Below, piece by piece: positions 1 to 9,122 of a stretch of 64,000 bases of DNA. The notes beneath the pieces were generated by a model. That model made no database searches. It had not been told where the DNA came from and saw nothing but the letters and a program-made list of their open reading frames with translations. Every line of letters starts with the position of its first letter. The stretch's first letter is position 1. A program made the position numbers and the translations under genes. The DNA lies in the NCBI RefSeq assembly GCF_039652615.1, contig NZ_JBDJAC010000001.1, positions 682,001 through 746,000 of the forward strand. The letters are read 5' to 3'. The DNA is from Fulvimarina sp039652615 (GTDB lineage Bacteria > Pseudomonadota > Alphaproteobacteria > Rhizobiales > Rhizobiaceae).

Positions 1-138
1 ACCCGCACCATTGGCACCGGCAAACACGATAAAGCGCTTGTCGAAACCAAGGTCCAGCGAGGCGTAGTTGCGGAAGTCGAACAGCTTGAGCGACGTCACC
101 GTGCGCGGCGCGCCCGCAATGGTCTCGCTCATCGACAT
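1..138 (-). CDS. recF: RecF, DNA replication/repair ATPase (N-terminal part, cut by window edge)
   Basis: Only the first 46 codons are in the window; the rest lies beyond position 1. The translation carries the RecF start pattern, with LKLFDFRNYASLDL followed by FAGANGAG, the beginning of the Walker A loop (GxNGAGKT). RecF is an SMC-like ATPase that works with RecO and RecR to load RecA at gapped DNA. Two in-frame ATGs lie at 138 and 132, and either could be used. It follows dnaN by 25 nt on the same strand, giving the classical dnaA-dnaN-recF order. Identification rests on the N-terminal motif and this synteny. Confidence 0.85.
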   Translation of the reverse strand, partial: MSMSETIAGAPRTVTSLKLFDFRNYASLDLGFDKRFIVFAGANGAG

Positions 139-163
139 ATGCTCTTGAAGGCCGATTGTGGCC

Positions 164-1288
164 TCACACCCGCATCGGCATCAGGACGTAGAGGGTCGAG
201 GTATCGCCGCCATCCCTGATCAGTGTCGGAGAGCCTGGGTCGGCCAGCACGAAGACCGCTTCTTCGCCGGAAAGCTGGCTCGTCACGTCAAGCAGGTAAC
301 GGGCGTTGAAGCCGATCTCCAGATCATCAGAATCGTAGCCGACGGGCAGTTCTTCGGTTGCTGTTCCGGCGTCCGGTGAATTGACGGTCAGGGTCAGTTG
401 GGAATCGGCAAGCGTCAGCTTCACCGCCCGCCCGCGCTCGGAAGAGATCGTCGAGACGCGATCGACCGCCGAGGAGAAGGTGGCCCGATCGAGCGTCAGC
501 TCCTTGTCGTTGTTCTGCGGGATCACGCGCTGATAATCCGGGAAGGTCCCGTCGATCAGCTTGGATGTCATGACGACCGGCCCGATCGTGAAACGGATCT
601 TGGAGTCCGAAAGATCGACGCGGATTTTCTGGTCGTCGTCGCAATCGCCGAGCAGTTTCTGGATTTCGCCCACGGTTTTTCGCGGCACGATGATGCCGGG
701 CATGCCTTCCGAACCACTGGGAGCCGCCATTTCGGCGCGCGCCAGGCGGTGGCCGTCGGTCGCGACAGCCCGCAGCATGAGATCACCCTCCGTATCGATC
801 GTATGGAGGTAGATGCCGTTCAGATAATAGCGTGTTTCTTCGGTCGAGATCGCGAACTGCGTGCGTTCGATCAGGCGGGCGAGGGCGGCGGCTTCCATGG
901 TAAAGCCGTGGCTGAGTTCACCGGCAGTGATATCCGGAAAATCGGTCTCCGGCAGGCATTGCAGGCGGAAATTCGACCGGCCCGCAGACACCGTCATCTG
1001 CGTGTTTTCGCCGTTGAGTTCGAGTTTGACCTCGGCCCCATCGGGAAGCTTGCGAACGATGTCATAGAGAAGATGGGCCGGCACCGTGGTCGCACCGTCC
1101 TGTTCGCCCTGCGCCTTCACTTCCTCGGTGATCTCGATGTCGAGATCGGTCGCCTTCAGGCCAAGCGCCTCTGAACTCGCACGCAGGAGAACGTTCGACA
1201 GGATCGGGATCGTGTTGCGTCGTTCCACCACGCGATGAACGTGTGCCAGCGACTTCAGAAGGTTCGATCTCTCGATGATGATACGCAT
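164..1288 (-). CDS. dnaN: DNA polymerase III beta subunit (sliding clamp)
   Basis: The protein has 374 residues, the normal length for the bacterial clamp, and begins MRIIIERSNLLKSLAHVHRVV as this family usually does. It ends in LMPMRV, like the usual MPMR(L/V) tail. Three repeated clamp domains of about 120 residues fit the length. Two copies close around DNA and hold polymerase III and other enzymes on the template. It lies 164 nt downstream of dnaA, so it may be transcribed with dnaA or from its own promoter. No defects were seen. Confidence 0.97.
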   Translation of the reverse strand: MRIIIERSNLLKSLAHVHRVVERRNTIPILSNVLLRASSEALGLKATDLDIEITEEVKAQGEQDGATTVPAHLLYDIVRKLPDGAEVKLELNGENTQMTVSAGRSNFRLQCLPETDFPDITAGELSHGFTMEAAALARLIERTQFAISTEETRYYLNGIYLHTIDTEGDLMLRAVATDGHRLARAEMAAPSGSEGMPGIIVPRKTVGEIQKLLGDCDDDQKIRVDLSDSKIRFTIGPVVMTSKLIDGTFPDYQRVIPQNNDKELTLDRATFSSAVDRVSTISSERGRAVKLTLADSQLTLTVNSPDAGTATEELPVGYDSDDLEIGFNARYLLDVTSQLSGEEAVFVLADPGSPTLIRDGGDTSTLYVLMPMRV

Positions 1289-1452
1289 AAGACAGGACCA
1301 TTCGCGAAAAAAGCGGACGAGGGCGGCTGAAGGCGCCGCCTAAGCGTTGGAATGCCGGTCTTAAAGAAAGAAGCGCGGGTTTGGAAGCGTTCGAGCGATC
1401 GAAGAATGTGGACGACCATTGCCCGTCAGCTTTGGCCGCCCATTCGGTCGGC

Positions 1453-2967
1453 TTATTCCTCGATCATTCTGCGAATGACGTCGAGTTCTTCAGAAAAGGC
1501 CTCGTCCTTGCCGCGCTCCGCTTCGATCTTGCGGACGGCGTGCAGAACCGTCGTGTGATCGCGCCCGCCGAACCTGCGGCCGATCTCGGGAAGAGAGCGC
1601 GGCGTCATCGTCTTGGCGAGATACATGGCGATCTGCCTTGGACGGACGATCGTGCGCGTGCGGCGGGCCGACAGAATGTCCGTGCGCGAAATGTTGTAGT
1701 GGCGCGAGACGAATTTCAGAATGTCCTCGATCCGCACGCGGCGCTCTGCGCTGGTCCGCGAAAACTGCGAAAGAAGATCGCCGATCGCGTCCGGCGTCAG
1801 GGGTTGTCCAAGCGAGTGCCGAAACGCGATCTGATTGAAGGCGCCTTCGAGATCGCGGCCGGTCCCATCCACCCGCCGGGCGATCGCATCGATGGTTTCT
1901 TCCGGCAGAACGAAAGTCGGGTCTTCGACGGCGAGCGCCCGAATGCGCATTTCGACGATTTCGCGGCGCATCGCATAATCCGGCGTCGCGAGTTCCAGCG
2001 TGATGCCGTTGGAAAGGCGCGAGCGGACGCGCGGATCAAGGCTTTCCAGATCCTTCGCCGGCCTGTCCGCAGCGCAGATCACGTGCTTGGCCGAATCGAT
2101 CAGGGCGTTAAGCAGGTGGCAGAACTCCTGCTGGATCGATTTGCCCTGCAGGAACTGGACGTCGTCGATGATCAACACATCAATGCCGCGCAGGGTCTCT
2201 TTCAGATCCAGCGCCTTGTTATCGCGGATCGCGGACGCGAAACGCCACATGAAATATTCCGCCGTCAGGTAGACGACACGCGGTGCATCATCGCGCGCTG
2301 CTGCCGCATTGGCGATCGCCTGCAGAAGATGAGTCTTTCCCAGGCCGACACCTGCGTGGACGAAGAGCGGATTGAAGCGGAAGGATTGCGGACCATTTTC
2401 GGCGATCGCTCGGCCAGCGGCGAGAGCAACGCGGTTGGCCGTTCCTTCGACGAAGGTTTCGAAGACATAGCGAGGGTCGAGCGGCGAGCCGATTTCGCAG
2501 CCATTGGCGATGCCGGCAGTCCTCGGCTGTGCCGGGCGCGGTTCGGCAGAGGGCGTGTCACGGCCGGAAAACTGCACCGTATTGGCCGCCTGTTGAGCGG
2601 TTTTCTGGACGGTCGAGGCGGTCGCACCATCCGCATCATGGCCATTCTTGCGAATCTTGACGCCGCCGCCACGAACGGCGCTTCTGACGACGATATCGAC
2701 GCGGAGCGTGCCCGGCACTTCGGCTTTGAATGCCTCGGTCAGCATATCCTGGTAATGGCCGCGAATCCACGACCGCAGGAATGCGGTCGGGACAGACACC
2801 TGACAAACGCCCTTTCCGGCATGATCGAGATGCATGCGCTGAAACCAGCTGGCGAAGATTTCGGGGCCAAGCTGCGCTTTCAGCCGCGCGCTTACCCGAC
2901 CCATCACCTGGTCGTTTCCACGAGGCTGACCCGCGCCGGCTTGATCGTCAGTGGATACCGCCATCAT
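1453..2967 (-). CDS. dnaA: Chromosomal replication initiator DnaA
   Basis: DnaA is the AAA+ ATPase that opens the origin and loads DnaB. From the chosen start the protein has 504 residues. An N-terminal DnaB-interaction domain (about 20-90) is followed by an Ala/Gly/Pro-rich linker. The AAA+ core has Walker A GVGLGKTHLL near 206 and Walker B VLIIDDVQF near 264. The DNA-binding domain IV has the signature GGRDHTTVLHAVRKI. The frame is open to 3030, but the ATG at 2967 is preceded by AAGGGCGG at a suitable distance and is preferred; 2964 is also possible. It is followed by dnaN and recF. The upstream side faces the rhodanese gene and the GANTC-rich gap. Confidence 0.96.
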   Translation of the reverse strand: MMAVSTDDQAGAGQPRGNDQVMGRVSARLKAQLGPEIFASWFQRMHLDHAGKGVCQVSVPTAFLRSWIRGHYQDMLTEAFKAEVPGTLRVDIVVRSAVRGGGVKIRKNGHDADGATASTVQKTAQQAANTVQFSGRDTPSAEPRPAQPRTAGIANGCEIGSPLDPRYVFETFVEGTANRVALAAGRAIAENGPQSFRFNPLFVHAGVGLGKTHLLQAIANAAAARDDAPRVVYLTAEYFMWRFASAIRDNKALDLKETLRGIDVLIIDDVQFLQGKSIQQEFCHLLNALIDSAKHVICAADRPAKDLESLDPRVRSRLSNGITLELATPDYAMRREIVEMRIRALAVEDPTFVLPEETIDAIARRVDGTGRDLEGAFNQIAFRHSLGQPLTPDAIGDLLSQFSRTSAERRVRIEDILKFVSRHYNISRTDILSARRTRTIVRPRQIAMYLAKTMTPRSLPEIGRRFGGRDHTTVLHAVRKIEAERGKDEAFSEELDVIRRMIEE

Positions 2968-3055
2968 TGTACCGCCCTTCATTATTCCATAGGAAAACCG
3001 GCCAGCTTCTCGCCGGCTTCCACTTTTCATGCGATTTTCAGTTCAAATTGCTGTG

Positions 3056-3490
3056 TCAGCCCTGCTGCCAAGGCAGCGATTCCGCTTTCCAGCCGCTTCG
3101 CTTGCCACGGTGGCCATTGTCATCCGGTGGGCCTTCGAAGCCGCCGGAAATGTTGAAGCAGTTGGCAAAGCCGTGAGCCGTCAGGGCTGCGGCAGCCGAT
3201 GCCGATCGCTGACCGGACCTGCAAAGGAAATAAACCTCCGCGTCCCGGTCTCCGCCGGCACTTTCGATGGCTTGGGAAACATGCGAGGCAAAATTCGGGT
3301 CGATCGCCATGCTCGGATAGGTCTGCCATTCCGCCAGAAGCGGTTTCTTGCCCGCTTCATCGAGCTGTGGAATCCCGACGAAAGTCCATTCCGGCCGCGT
3401 TCTGACATCGACGAGATACGCGTTCTCGTTCTCCTTGAGACGCGTCCAGCATTCCGACGGTGTAACGTCGGCTTTGTAGTCACCCTGCAT
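3056..3490 (-). CDS. Rhodanese-like domain protein
   Basis: This 144-residue protein is a single rhodanese domain. It has AYLVDVRTRPEW near the N terminus and the active-site loop FLCRSGQRSASAAAAL, whose Cys is the expected persulfide-forming residue; the CRSGxRS form is typical of active rhodaneses. There is no signal peptide, so it is probably cytosolic. Such proteins carry sulfane sulfur, but the acceptor cannot be read from sequence. It lies upstream of dnaA on the same strand with about 90 nt between them, so co-transcription is possible. Confidence 0.9.
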   Translation of the reverse strand: MQGDYKADVTPSECWTRLKENENAYLVDVRTRPEWTFVGIPQLDEAGKKPLLAEWQTYPSMAIDPNFASHVSQAIESAGGDRDAEVYFLCRSGQRSASAAAALTAHGFANCFNISGGFEGPPDDNGHRGKRSGWKAESLPWQQG

Positions 3491-4628
3491 GTCGCACTTT
3501 CCCCGTTCCCCCGGAAACCATGGTCCGGAAGGCGCACACGCCTCACAGGCGCGCGCTATGTTCTCGATTCAAAGACTAAGGGAGCCTGGATTGCCTGCCT
3601 AGAGAACACCCGGATTCAAGCCGATCTTGTGCAAAAGTCTGCTTGCGTTCCATCCTGGTTCAGCTGGGGTATCAACCACGTCGTTTCGCTCCAACCTTTC
3701 GTCGTCGTCAGAACGTTACGGCCCCCTTCGAACCGTGGCAAGGCGAGTCTCGGCGGATTTCGAATCCAGTCATATCCAGTGTGGCCAACCAGGCATGACC
3801 GGTCCCAAAACCGCTCGCAAGAATCCCTTAGAGTCAGGGCTTCCACAGAAAAGTTCTGTTGATAGCCGACCGTCCGAATATTTTTTTTCGCTGCTTTGCG
3901 GCGGTCCGCTTGACTCAAGGGATGCACGAATTGCGCTTTTTCGCCAAATGATAATTGCTCAGTGACCTTTTGTAAGCCTTTGAATCAAAAGGACTTTTAT
4001 GGACATCTTCAGGCTGAACTCAATTTAGGTCGATTTTTTGCGGTCTTGTCTGAAGAATCGACGACATTTCGGGCAGCGTGCCGATTCTATAGAGCCACTG
4101 ATTCCGCGGTCTGCCATGCGCGGCTGGCACAGGAGATGCAGAGCGGCTTGAGCGCGTGATCCCAGCGACATCGACAAGGCACATGCACCGGCATCCTGAA
4201 CCGGAGCTGACTTCACCGTGTGGCGCTGGTCCGCCTCATCGGTTGTCAGCGTGTTCGACGATCCCAAAACCGACGTTTTTCGCTCCCAACGTCGTTTGAG
4301 CAATTTATTCAAAAGCGATGATCGATTTTAACCATTTCTTAAAGAATGCTTTTGGATTTCTGGTCAATACGGTCACACTCGCTTTCGTATCGGCGCGCTG
4401 GCTCGTCGCTGACGGTCAATCAGTAAACTGCTTGTTAATATTTCGTGATCGTCGCTGCCCGGAACTCGACAGATTTCCGATGCAGAGATGTCGGCAAGCT
4501 ACACAAGTCGTGTCGTGACCGGCGTTCGCTTGGGGAAGTTTAAGCGTCGGACAGGCAGAATGGCATAGTTTTCAAGGATGGCGGGCGCATCGAACGCCGT
4601 CCGACCTCAGCGAGGGGAACCAGACAAT
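3491..4628. other. 1.1-kb gene-free region with dense GANTC sites, AT-rich tracts and a CtrA-type site
   Basis: No convincing reading frame is present. Eleven GANTC sites start at 3566, 3613, 3745, 3762, 3821, 3831, 3912, 3982, 4055, 4083 and 4100, where about two would be expected by chance. A run of eight T lies near 3881-3888, and AT-rich stretches lie near 3940-3995 and 4300-4345. One relaxed DnaA-box match (TTTTGCACA, minus strand) is at 3628-3636. An inverted repeat CGACGTT/AACGTCG lies at 4271-4277 and 4288-4294. The region sits beside dnaA and may be a replication origin or a cell-cycle-controlled promoter region, but no cluster of perfect DnaA boxes was seen. Confidence 0.55.
4328..4342. 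promoter_or_regulatory. CtrA-type site TTAA-N7-TTAA
   Basis: The 15 bases read TTAACCATTTCTTAA, an exact TTAA-N7-TTAA. This is the full binding pattern of the alphaproteobacterial cell-cycle regulator CtrA. It lies 287 nt upstream of the lysozyme-like gene and inside the dnaA-side gap. One match of this AT-rich pattern in about 1 kb could occur by chance; the nearby GANTC cluster makes it more credible. Confidence 0.45.
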
Positions 4629-6158
4629 ATGACGAACACGCACGCCGCTTTCGCGACGCGCCTGAAGCGCGGATTGGTCCTATCGCTCTGTGTGATGGGT
4701 CTGTCTGCCACGGCATTACCAGCAGCAGCCGAATGGAAGGCGCCCTGGAAGGACCCGGAACGCGCGCTCGTCATCGATGCCTACGAGTTCAATCCCATCG
4801 ATTGGGAGAAGATGACCGCAGACGAGCGGATTGCCGGTTTCATCAACAAGGCCTCGGACGGCATGCCGCCGCAATATCGATGCGGCTCTAAGCGAGACGA
4901 CGCCTGGAAGCTTTGCAAGAACCGGTGGTGGAAATATTCCGTCACCAAAGAACTCTATATGACCCGCCGCCAGATCGCCGACTCTCTTGGTCTGCTCTGG
5001 GGCGCGTATCATCTGGCGCGTCCGGGTAATCCGCGAGCTCAGGCCGATCATTTCATCGATTTCGCGGAGCCACGCGAGAACGATCTGATCGCGCTTGATA
5101 TTGAAGATCTGAGCGATGAGTTCATGAGCCTGGAGGATGCGGAGATCTTCGCAGATCAGGTCAAGATCCGCACCGGCCGCTATCCGGTTCTCTACACAAA
5201 CGGAAACACGGCCAAGCACATCTCGAAAAACCGCGAAGACTACCCGCTGCTGTCGCGCCTGCCGCTCTGGTATGCCCGCTATACCGGCGATATCACTGGC
5301 AAGTTCCCGGAGGAAACCTGGGACCGCTATGCGTTGTGGCAGTTCTCATCCATGCACAACTGCAATTCCCGGTCCTGCCCCTACCGGGTGAACGGAACGC
5401 GGGACGATATCGACGTCAATGTCTCGCATCTGACCATCGACGGCTTGAAGGCCGCCTGGCCGTTCGACGAGCTTCTGCCCGAACACAAGCCCGCAATCGA
5501 TCCGGGAATGCTGGTCGCTTCGCTTGACGAAGACGCCGGTCAGGACGGCGCTGAAGCCAAGACCGCGTCTGCAGAAAAATCCGGGACCGCCGATGGCATG
5601 CTGGCCGCTTATGGCCCGATGGCCGATCGTCCGAGCCGCATCGATCCGCTGAAGCTCCTCAATCAGGCGGCCAGCAAACAGCCTCAGCACGCGCAGAGTC
5701 GTGTTCAGATGACCCTGGGCGAAGCAAAAATGGCAGCTGAGGCTCTCGAAGAAGAAGCCGTGGCCATCACGGGCGATCCGGCCCCCGGAATGCCGATCCC
5801 GACGCCAAACCCCTTGCGTGCGGAAGCGGTAAAGCCTGCCAATACGCAGACGAGTGAGGCAGAGGGCGCTCTGGAGAACGAAGCCAGCAAGAATGCTGAT
5901 ACCGACGAGCAAGCCTCACTCAGGTCCGAGACGTCCGGCGTGGCGAGCGTTTCAGAGACGGCTATGGCCCTCACCGGCGGCGCCAAGCTTTCCAGGTCGG
6001 CCGCGGCCCTGTCTCGGCTCGCCGAAGCATCGAGGGGTGTTTCGCCTGCTTCGATCGCTCGATCAGCGGATGGCGCAGCGGTCGCACGCGAAAATGCCTA
6101 TACTGTTTTGACGCATGCAGATTCCCGCGTCTCCTCCGCCTTCGACCTGACGAACTGA
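4629..6158 (+). CDS. Secreted GH25 lysozyme-like protein with long low-complexity tail
   Basis: The protein has 509 residues. The start at 4629 has GAGGGGA upstream and gives a clear signal peptide (hydrophobic core near 15-33, cleavage after PAAA), so the protein is exported. Residues of about 45-275 match glycoside hydrolase family 25: a VIDAYE opening in place of the usual GIDVS, WGAYHLARPG, and LIALDIEDL, whose DIE at 157-159 is the catalytic DxE. GH25 enzymes cut the glycan strands of peptidoglycan. The last 230 residues are Ala/Glu/Ser-rich with no recognised domain. Two Cys pairs in the catalytic half may form disulfides. It could remodel the cell's own wall or act on other cells; context does not decide. 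Confidence 0.85.
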   Translation: MTNTHAAFATRLKRGLVLSLCVMGLSATALPAAAEWKAPWKDPERALVIDAYEFNPIDWEKMTADERIAGFINKASDGMPPQYRCGSKRDDAWKLCKNRWWKYSVTKELYMTRRQIADSLGLLWGAYHLARPGNPRAQADHFIDFAEPRENDLIALDIEDLSDEFMSLEDAEIFADQVKIRTGRYPVLYTNGNTAKHISKNREDYPLLSRLPLWYARYTGDITGKFPEETWDRYALWQFSSMHNCNSRSCPYRVNGTRDDIDVNVSHLTIDGLKAAWPFDELLPEHKPAIDPGMLVASLDEDAGQDGAEAKTASAEKSGTADGMLAAYGPMADRPSRIDPLKLLNQAASKQPQHAQSRVQMTLGEAKMAAEALEEEAVAITGDPAPGMPIPTPNPLRAEAVKPANTQTSEAEGALENEASKNADTDEQASLRSETSGVASVSETAMALTGGAKLSRSAAALSRLAEASRGVSPASIARSADGAAVARENAYTVLTHADSRVSSAFDLTN

Positions 6159-6263
6159 GCCGGCTTCTCTTCTCAACCCGCGTTTGTCCGAAGCCGAACG
6201 GAACACTTTGCGCGCTGCTACATTTGACTCTGACAAGATGAAACATGTGTTGGAGTTTGGTGA

Positions 6264-6536
6264 ATGGGTAAGGCAATTGGTGCGATCGTCGCGGTCATTG
6301 TCGTTGTCGTTGCAGCGTATTTTCTGTTTTTCTTCGTCGATGTCGATCAGACGCAGGAAGCTCAGCTTCCCGAGGTCACCGTCGAAGGCGGTCAGATGCC
6401 TGAAGCCGACGTTCAGACTGGTGACGTTGAGGTTGGCTCCGAAGAAGTCACGGTCGACGTGCCGACGGTGGACGTAGAGCCGGCGCCGGAAGACGGCGCT
6501 GCAACCAACGAGCAGCAGCCTGCGACGAACAACTGA
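6264..6536 (+). CDS. Small membrane-anchored acidic protein of unknown function
   Basis: The 90-residue protein starts with one hydrophobic segment (about residues 5-26, IGAIVAVIVVVVAAYFLFFF). A very acidic tail rich in Val, Glu and Asp follows, with repeated (E/D)V(T/D)V units. It is probably an inner-membrane protein with its tail in the periplasm. A GGAG lies about 12 nt before the ATG. A strong terminator follows 36 nt after the stop, so it is likely the last gene of its transcript. I do not recognise a named family. Confidence 0.7.
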   Translation: MGKAIGAIVAVIVVVVAAYFLFFFVDVDQTQEAQLPEVTVEGGQMPEADVQTGDVEVGSEEVTVDVPTVDVEPAPEDGAATNEQQPATNN

Positions 6537-6572
6537 CGCTATAGTCTTGCCGACAAAGGCCAGTCATGCATG

Positions 6573-6601
6573 AAGGGTGCCCCTATGGGGGTGCCCTTTT
6601 T
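6573..6601 (+). terminator. Intrinsic terminator after the small membrane protein gene
   Basis: An 11-bp stem (6573-6583 with 6588-6598, two G-T wobbles) closes a 4-nt loop. The stem runs straight into TTTTT at 6597-6601. The wobbles and T-run make it effective on the plus strand only. Confidence 0.8.
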
Positions 6602-6630
6602 GTTTGTGTTCGGCCCAAGCGGAAATTTGA

Positions 6631-7611
6631 ATGTCTGATGATCTGAACGACGACCTTATCAGGGCGGTCGAAAACCCCGAGGCGATTGAAAAGGCTTCAG
6701 AGCTGCTCGGCAGAGGGGAATGTATCGTTGCACCGACCGAAACGGTTTACGGACTTGCTGCGGACGCGACCAATGGGGAAGCGGTTGCAAAGATTTTCTC
6801 CATCAAGGGGCGTCCAGCCTTCAATCCGTTGATTTGCCACGTCCATGGCATGCCCCTCGCGGATCGTCTGGCCCGTCTCGGCGAGGTCGAGCGGAAGCTC
6901 TCAAAAGCCTTTTGGCCCGGGCCGTTGACGATCGTCGCTCCTAAGCGAGCTGATTGTCCGGTTCATCCGCTTGCCATGGCAGGTCTCGACACCGTGGCTC
7001 TTCGTCAGCCCGTTGGCGTCATGGCAGAACTCTCCGCAATGTTGGACCGCCCGCTCGCAGCGCCAAGCGCCAATCTTTCGGGAAAAGTCAGCCCGACATC
7101 CGCCGGGCATGTCGCTGCAAGCCTTGGCGATCGAGTCTCGCTTATCCTCGACGGAGGCGCGACGACCATTGGAGTGGAGTCGACGATCATCACCGTCGAT
7201 AGCGATCGTATCGTTCTTTTGCGGCCGGGCGGCATTTCACGTGAGGCCCTTGCGCGCGTTTCGGGAATGCCGGTCGAGACGCGAGGGGAGGCGGCGGCGA
7301 TCAGCGCGCCGGGGCAGATGACATCCCATTATGCTCCGTTTGGCCGAGTGCGACTTGGTGCGACACATGTCGAGCCGAAAGAATGGCTCATCGCCTTCGG
7401 TCCTCAGCGATTGCGGGGCGAGGAGAACGCTGCAGGTGTCGTTAATCTGAGTGTCTCCGCCAATCTGGAGGAGGCCGCGGCAAACCTCTTCGGCGTTCTG
7501 GCGCGGCTTGATCGGCCGGACGTTCCGGCGATAGCGGTCGCCCCCATTCCGAGGGAAGGGATTGGCGAAGCGATCAACGATCGACTGGCGCGCGCGGCCG
7601 CGCCTCGCTGA
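6631..7611 (+). CDS. L-threonylcarbamoyladenylate synthase (TsaC/Sua5 type)
   Basis: This enzyme makes threonylcarbamoyl-AMP from threonine, bicarbonate and ATP, the first step of the t6A37 modification of tRNAs reading ANN codons. The 326 residues fit the long Sua5 form: an N-terminal YrdC domain (APTETVYGLAADATN, SIKGRPAFNPLICHV, LAAPSANLSGKVSPTSA) plus a C-terminal Sua5 domain after a linker containing PGQMTSHYAPF. It stands 94 nt after the small acidic protein gene, beyond a terminator, so it should have its own promoter. The FAD dehydrogenase gene follows 77 nt later. Confidence 0.93.
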   Translation: MSDDLNDDLIRAVENPEAIEKASELLGRGECIVAPTETVYGLAADATNGEAVAKIFSIKGRPAFNPLICHVHGMPLADRLARLGEVERKLSKAFWPGPLTIVAPKRADCPVHPLAMAGLDTVALRQPVGVMAELSAMLDRPLAAPSANLSGKVSPTSAGHVAASLGDRVSLILDGGATTIGVESTIITVDSDRIVLLRPGGISREALARVSGMPVETRGEAAAISAPGQMTSHYAPFGRVRLGATHVEPKEWLIAFGPQRLRGEENAAGVVNLSVSANLEEAAANLFGVLARLDRPDVPAIAVAPIPREGIGEAINDRLARAAAPR

Positions 7612-7688
7612 TTTAAGAAAATGCGGCTGCTGATGTCTGCGGCCAGTCGGCTGCTCTAAAAACTGCCTCCTTGCGGTAGGGCCATGAA

Positions 7689-9122
7689 ATGATTGATGGG
7701 ATAGACGAAATCGATACAAAAGTACTGGACCGGTTCGCGGCCCTTGTCGGCCGCGCCAACGCCTTGAGCCGGGAAGATGCAGGGCCCGGCTATTTCTCCG
7801 AGCCACGCGGCCTCTTTCACGGCAAGGCTGCCCTCGTACTTCGCCCCGGATCGGTGGAAGAGGTGTCCGAGATCGTCAGGCTGGCGAACGCGACGGGAAC
7901 TCCTGTCGTTCCCCAGGGAGGCAATACGGGGCTCGTTGGCGGCCAGCAGCCGCGATCCAATCGGGAAATCCTGATCAACCTCTCCCGCCTCAACCAGATT
8001 CGCGAGATCGACACCGTGGGGCGCACGATGACGGTGGGGGCGGGGGTCGTGCTCCAGACAATCCAGGAAAAGGCAGATGAAGCCGGACTCTTCTTTCCGC
8101 TGTCGCTCGGTGCCAAGGGCTCCTGCCAGATCGGCGGAAATCTCTCTTCCAATGCTGGCGGCACCGGCGCGCTTGCCTACGGTGTTGCGCGCGATCTTTG
8201 TCTTGGCATTGAGGCCGTGCTGCCGAACGGCGACATCATCCATGGCCTCCGCCGGCTCAAGAAGGATAATCGCGGTTACGATCTCCGCCACCTGCTGATT
8301 GGCGCCGAGGGCACCCTCGGCATCATTACCGGCGCGGTCCTGAAGCTCTTTCCTAAACCCATAGGTCGGGAAATCGCCTATGCCGGCCTCAAGACGCCGG
8401 ATGACATGCTGAAGCTGCTCGGCATCGCCGAACGTCACGCCGGTGCCCATATCACCGCCTTCGAATTCCTGCCGCGCATCGGGATCGATTTTTCGCTCAA
8501 GCACACGGAAGGTGCCCGCGATCCGCTTGCCACACCCCATGAATGGTACGTTCTCGTCGAAGTCACCTCTCAGCGATCGCGGGATGAAGCCTCCGAAACA
8601 CTGGAAGCGCTCCTGAGCGAAGGCTTCGAAACAGGCGTCGTACAGGATGCGGTGATCGCCCAATCGCAGGCCCAGACGGACGCCTTCTGGACCATGCGTG
8701 AGGAAATGAGCTGGGCCCAGAAGCCGGAAGGCGGCTCGATCAAGCATGATGTATCGGTGCCGGTCGCAACCATCCCAGAGTTTCTTGAGAAGGCGGGAAA
8801 GGCCGTCCTCTCCGCAATTCCGGATGCGCGTATCGTTGCCTTCGGCCATCTCGGCGATGGCAATGTTCATTACAACATCGCGCAGCCGATCGGCGCCGAC
8901 AAACAGGCATTTCTTGCCCGCTGGGACGAAATCAGCCGGCTCGTGCATGCGGTCGTTAAGGAGCTGGACGGCAGCTTTTCGGCCGAACATGGTATCGGAG
9001 TGATGAAGGCCGAAGAGCTCTCAACCACCAAGGCCGGCGCCGAATATGGCGCGATGATTGCGATCAAGCGGGCGCTGGACCCAAAGAACATCATGAATCC
9101 GGGCAAGGTCATTCAGATTTGA
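7689..9122 (+). CDS. FAD-binding oxidoreductase (D-2-hydroxyacid dehydrogenase type, GlcD/DLD family)
   Basis: The 477-residue flavoprotein has the N-terminal PCMH FAD-binding domain (VVPQGGNTGLVGGQQP near residue 75, GGNLSSNAGGTGALAYG near 150). The C-terminal oxidase domain has HLGDGNVHYNI and ends SAEHGIGVMK...ALDPKNIMNPGK. These are hallmarks of D-lactate, D-2-hydroxyglutarate and glycolate-subunit type dehydrogenases, which pass electrons to the respiratory chain or ETF. The HxxDGNxHxN and EHGxG motifs hold the metal and substrate sites, so it is probably active. The exact substrate cannot be settled; D-2-hydroxyglutarate or D-lactate are the likeliest. No iron-sulfur domain is attached. 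Confidence 0.88.
   Translation: MIDGIDEIDTKVLDRFAALVGRANALSREDAGPGYFSEPRGLFHGKAALVLRPGSVEEVSEIVRLANATGTPVVPQGGNTGLVGGQQPRSNREILINLSRLNQIREIDTVGRTMTVGAGVVLQTIQEKADEAGLFFPLSLGAKGSCQIGGNLSSNAGGTGALAYGVARDLCLGIEAVLPNGDIIHGLRRLKKDNRGYDLRHLLIGAEGTLGIITGAVLKLFPKPIGREIAYAGLKTPDDMLKLLGIAERHAGAHITAFEFLPRIGIDFSLKHTEGARDPLATPHEWYVLVEVTSQRSRDEASETLEALLSEGFETGVVQDAVIAQSQAQTDAFWTMREEMSWAQKPEGGSIKHDVSVPVATIPEFLEKAGKAVLSAIPDARIVAFGHLGDGNVHYNIAQPIGADKQAFLARWDEISRLVHAVVKELDGSFSAEHGIGVMKAEELSTTKAGAEYGAMIAIKRALDPKNIMNPGKVIQI

Noticed and set aside
1381..3156. A 591-codon plus-strand open frame opposite dnaA
   Set aside because: It is the antisense of a certain dnaA gene; the translation is Arg/Asp-rich with no domain, a common artefact in GC-rich DNA.
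3491..4628. A definite replication origin call
   Set aside because: Only one relaxed DnaA box and no skew data; in several Rhizobiales the origin lies near hemE rather than dnaA. Reported as a candidate only.
7656..8990. A 444-codon minus-strand frame opposite the FAD dehydrogenase
   Set aside because: Shadow of a well-supported gene; no recognisable motif and no ribosome site.
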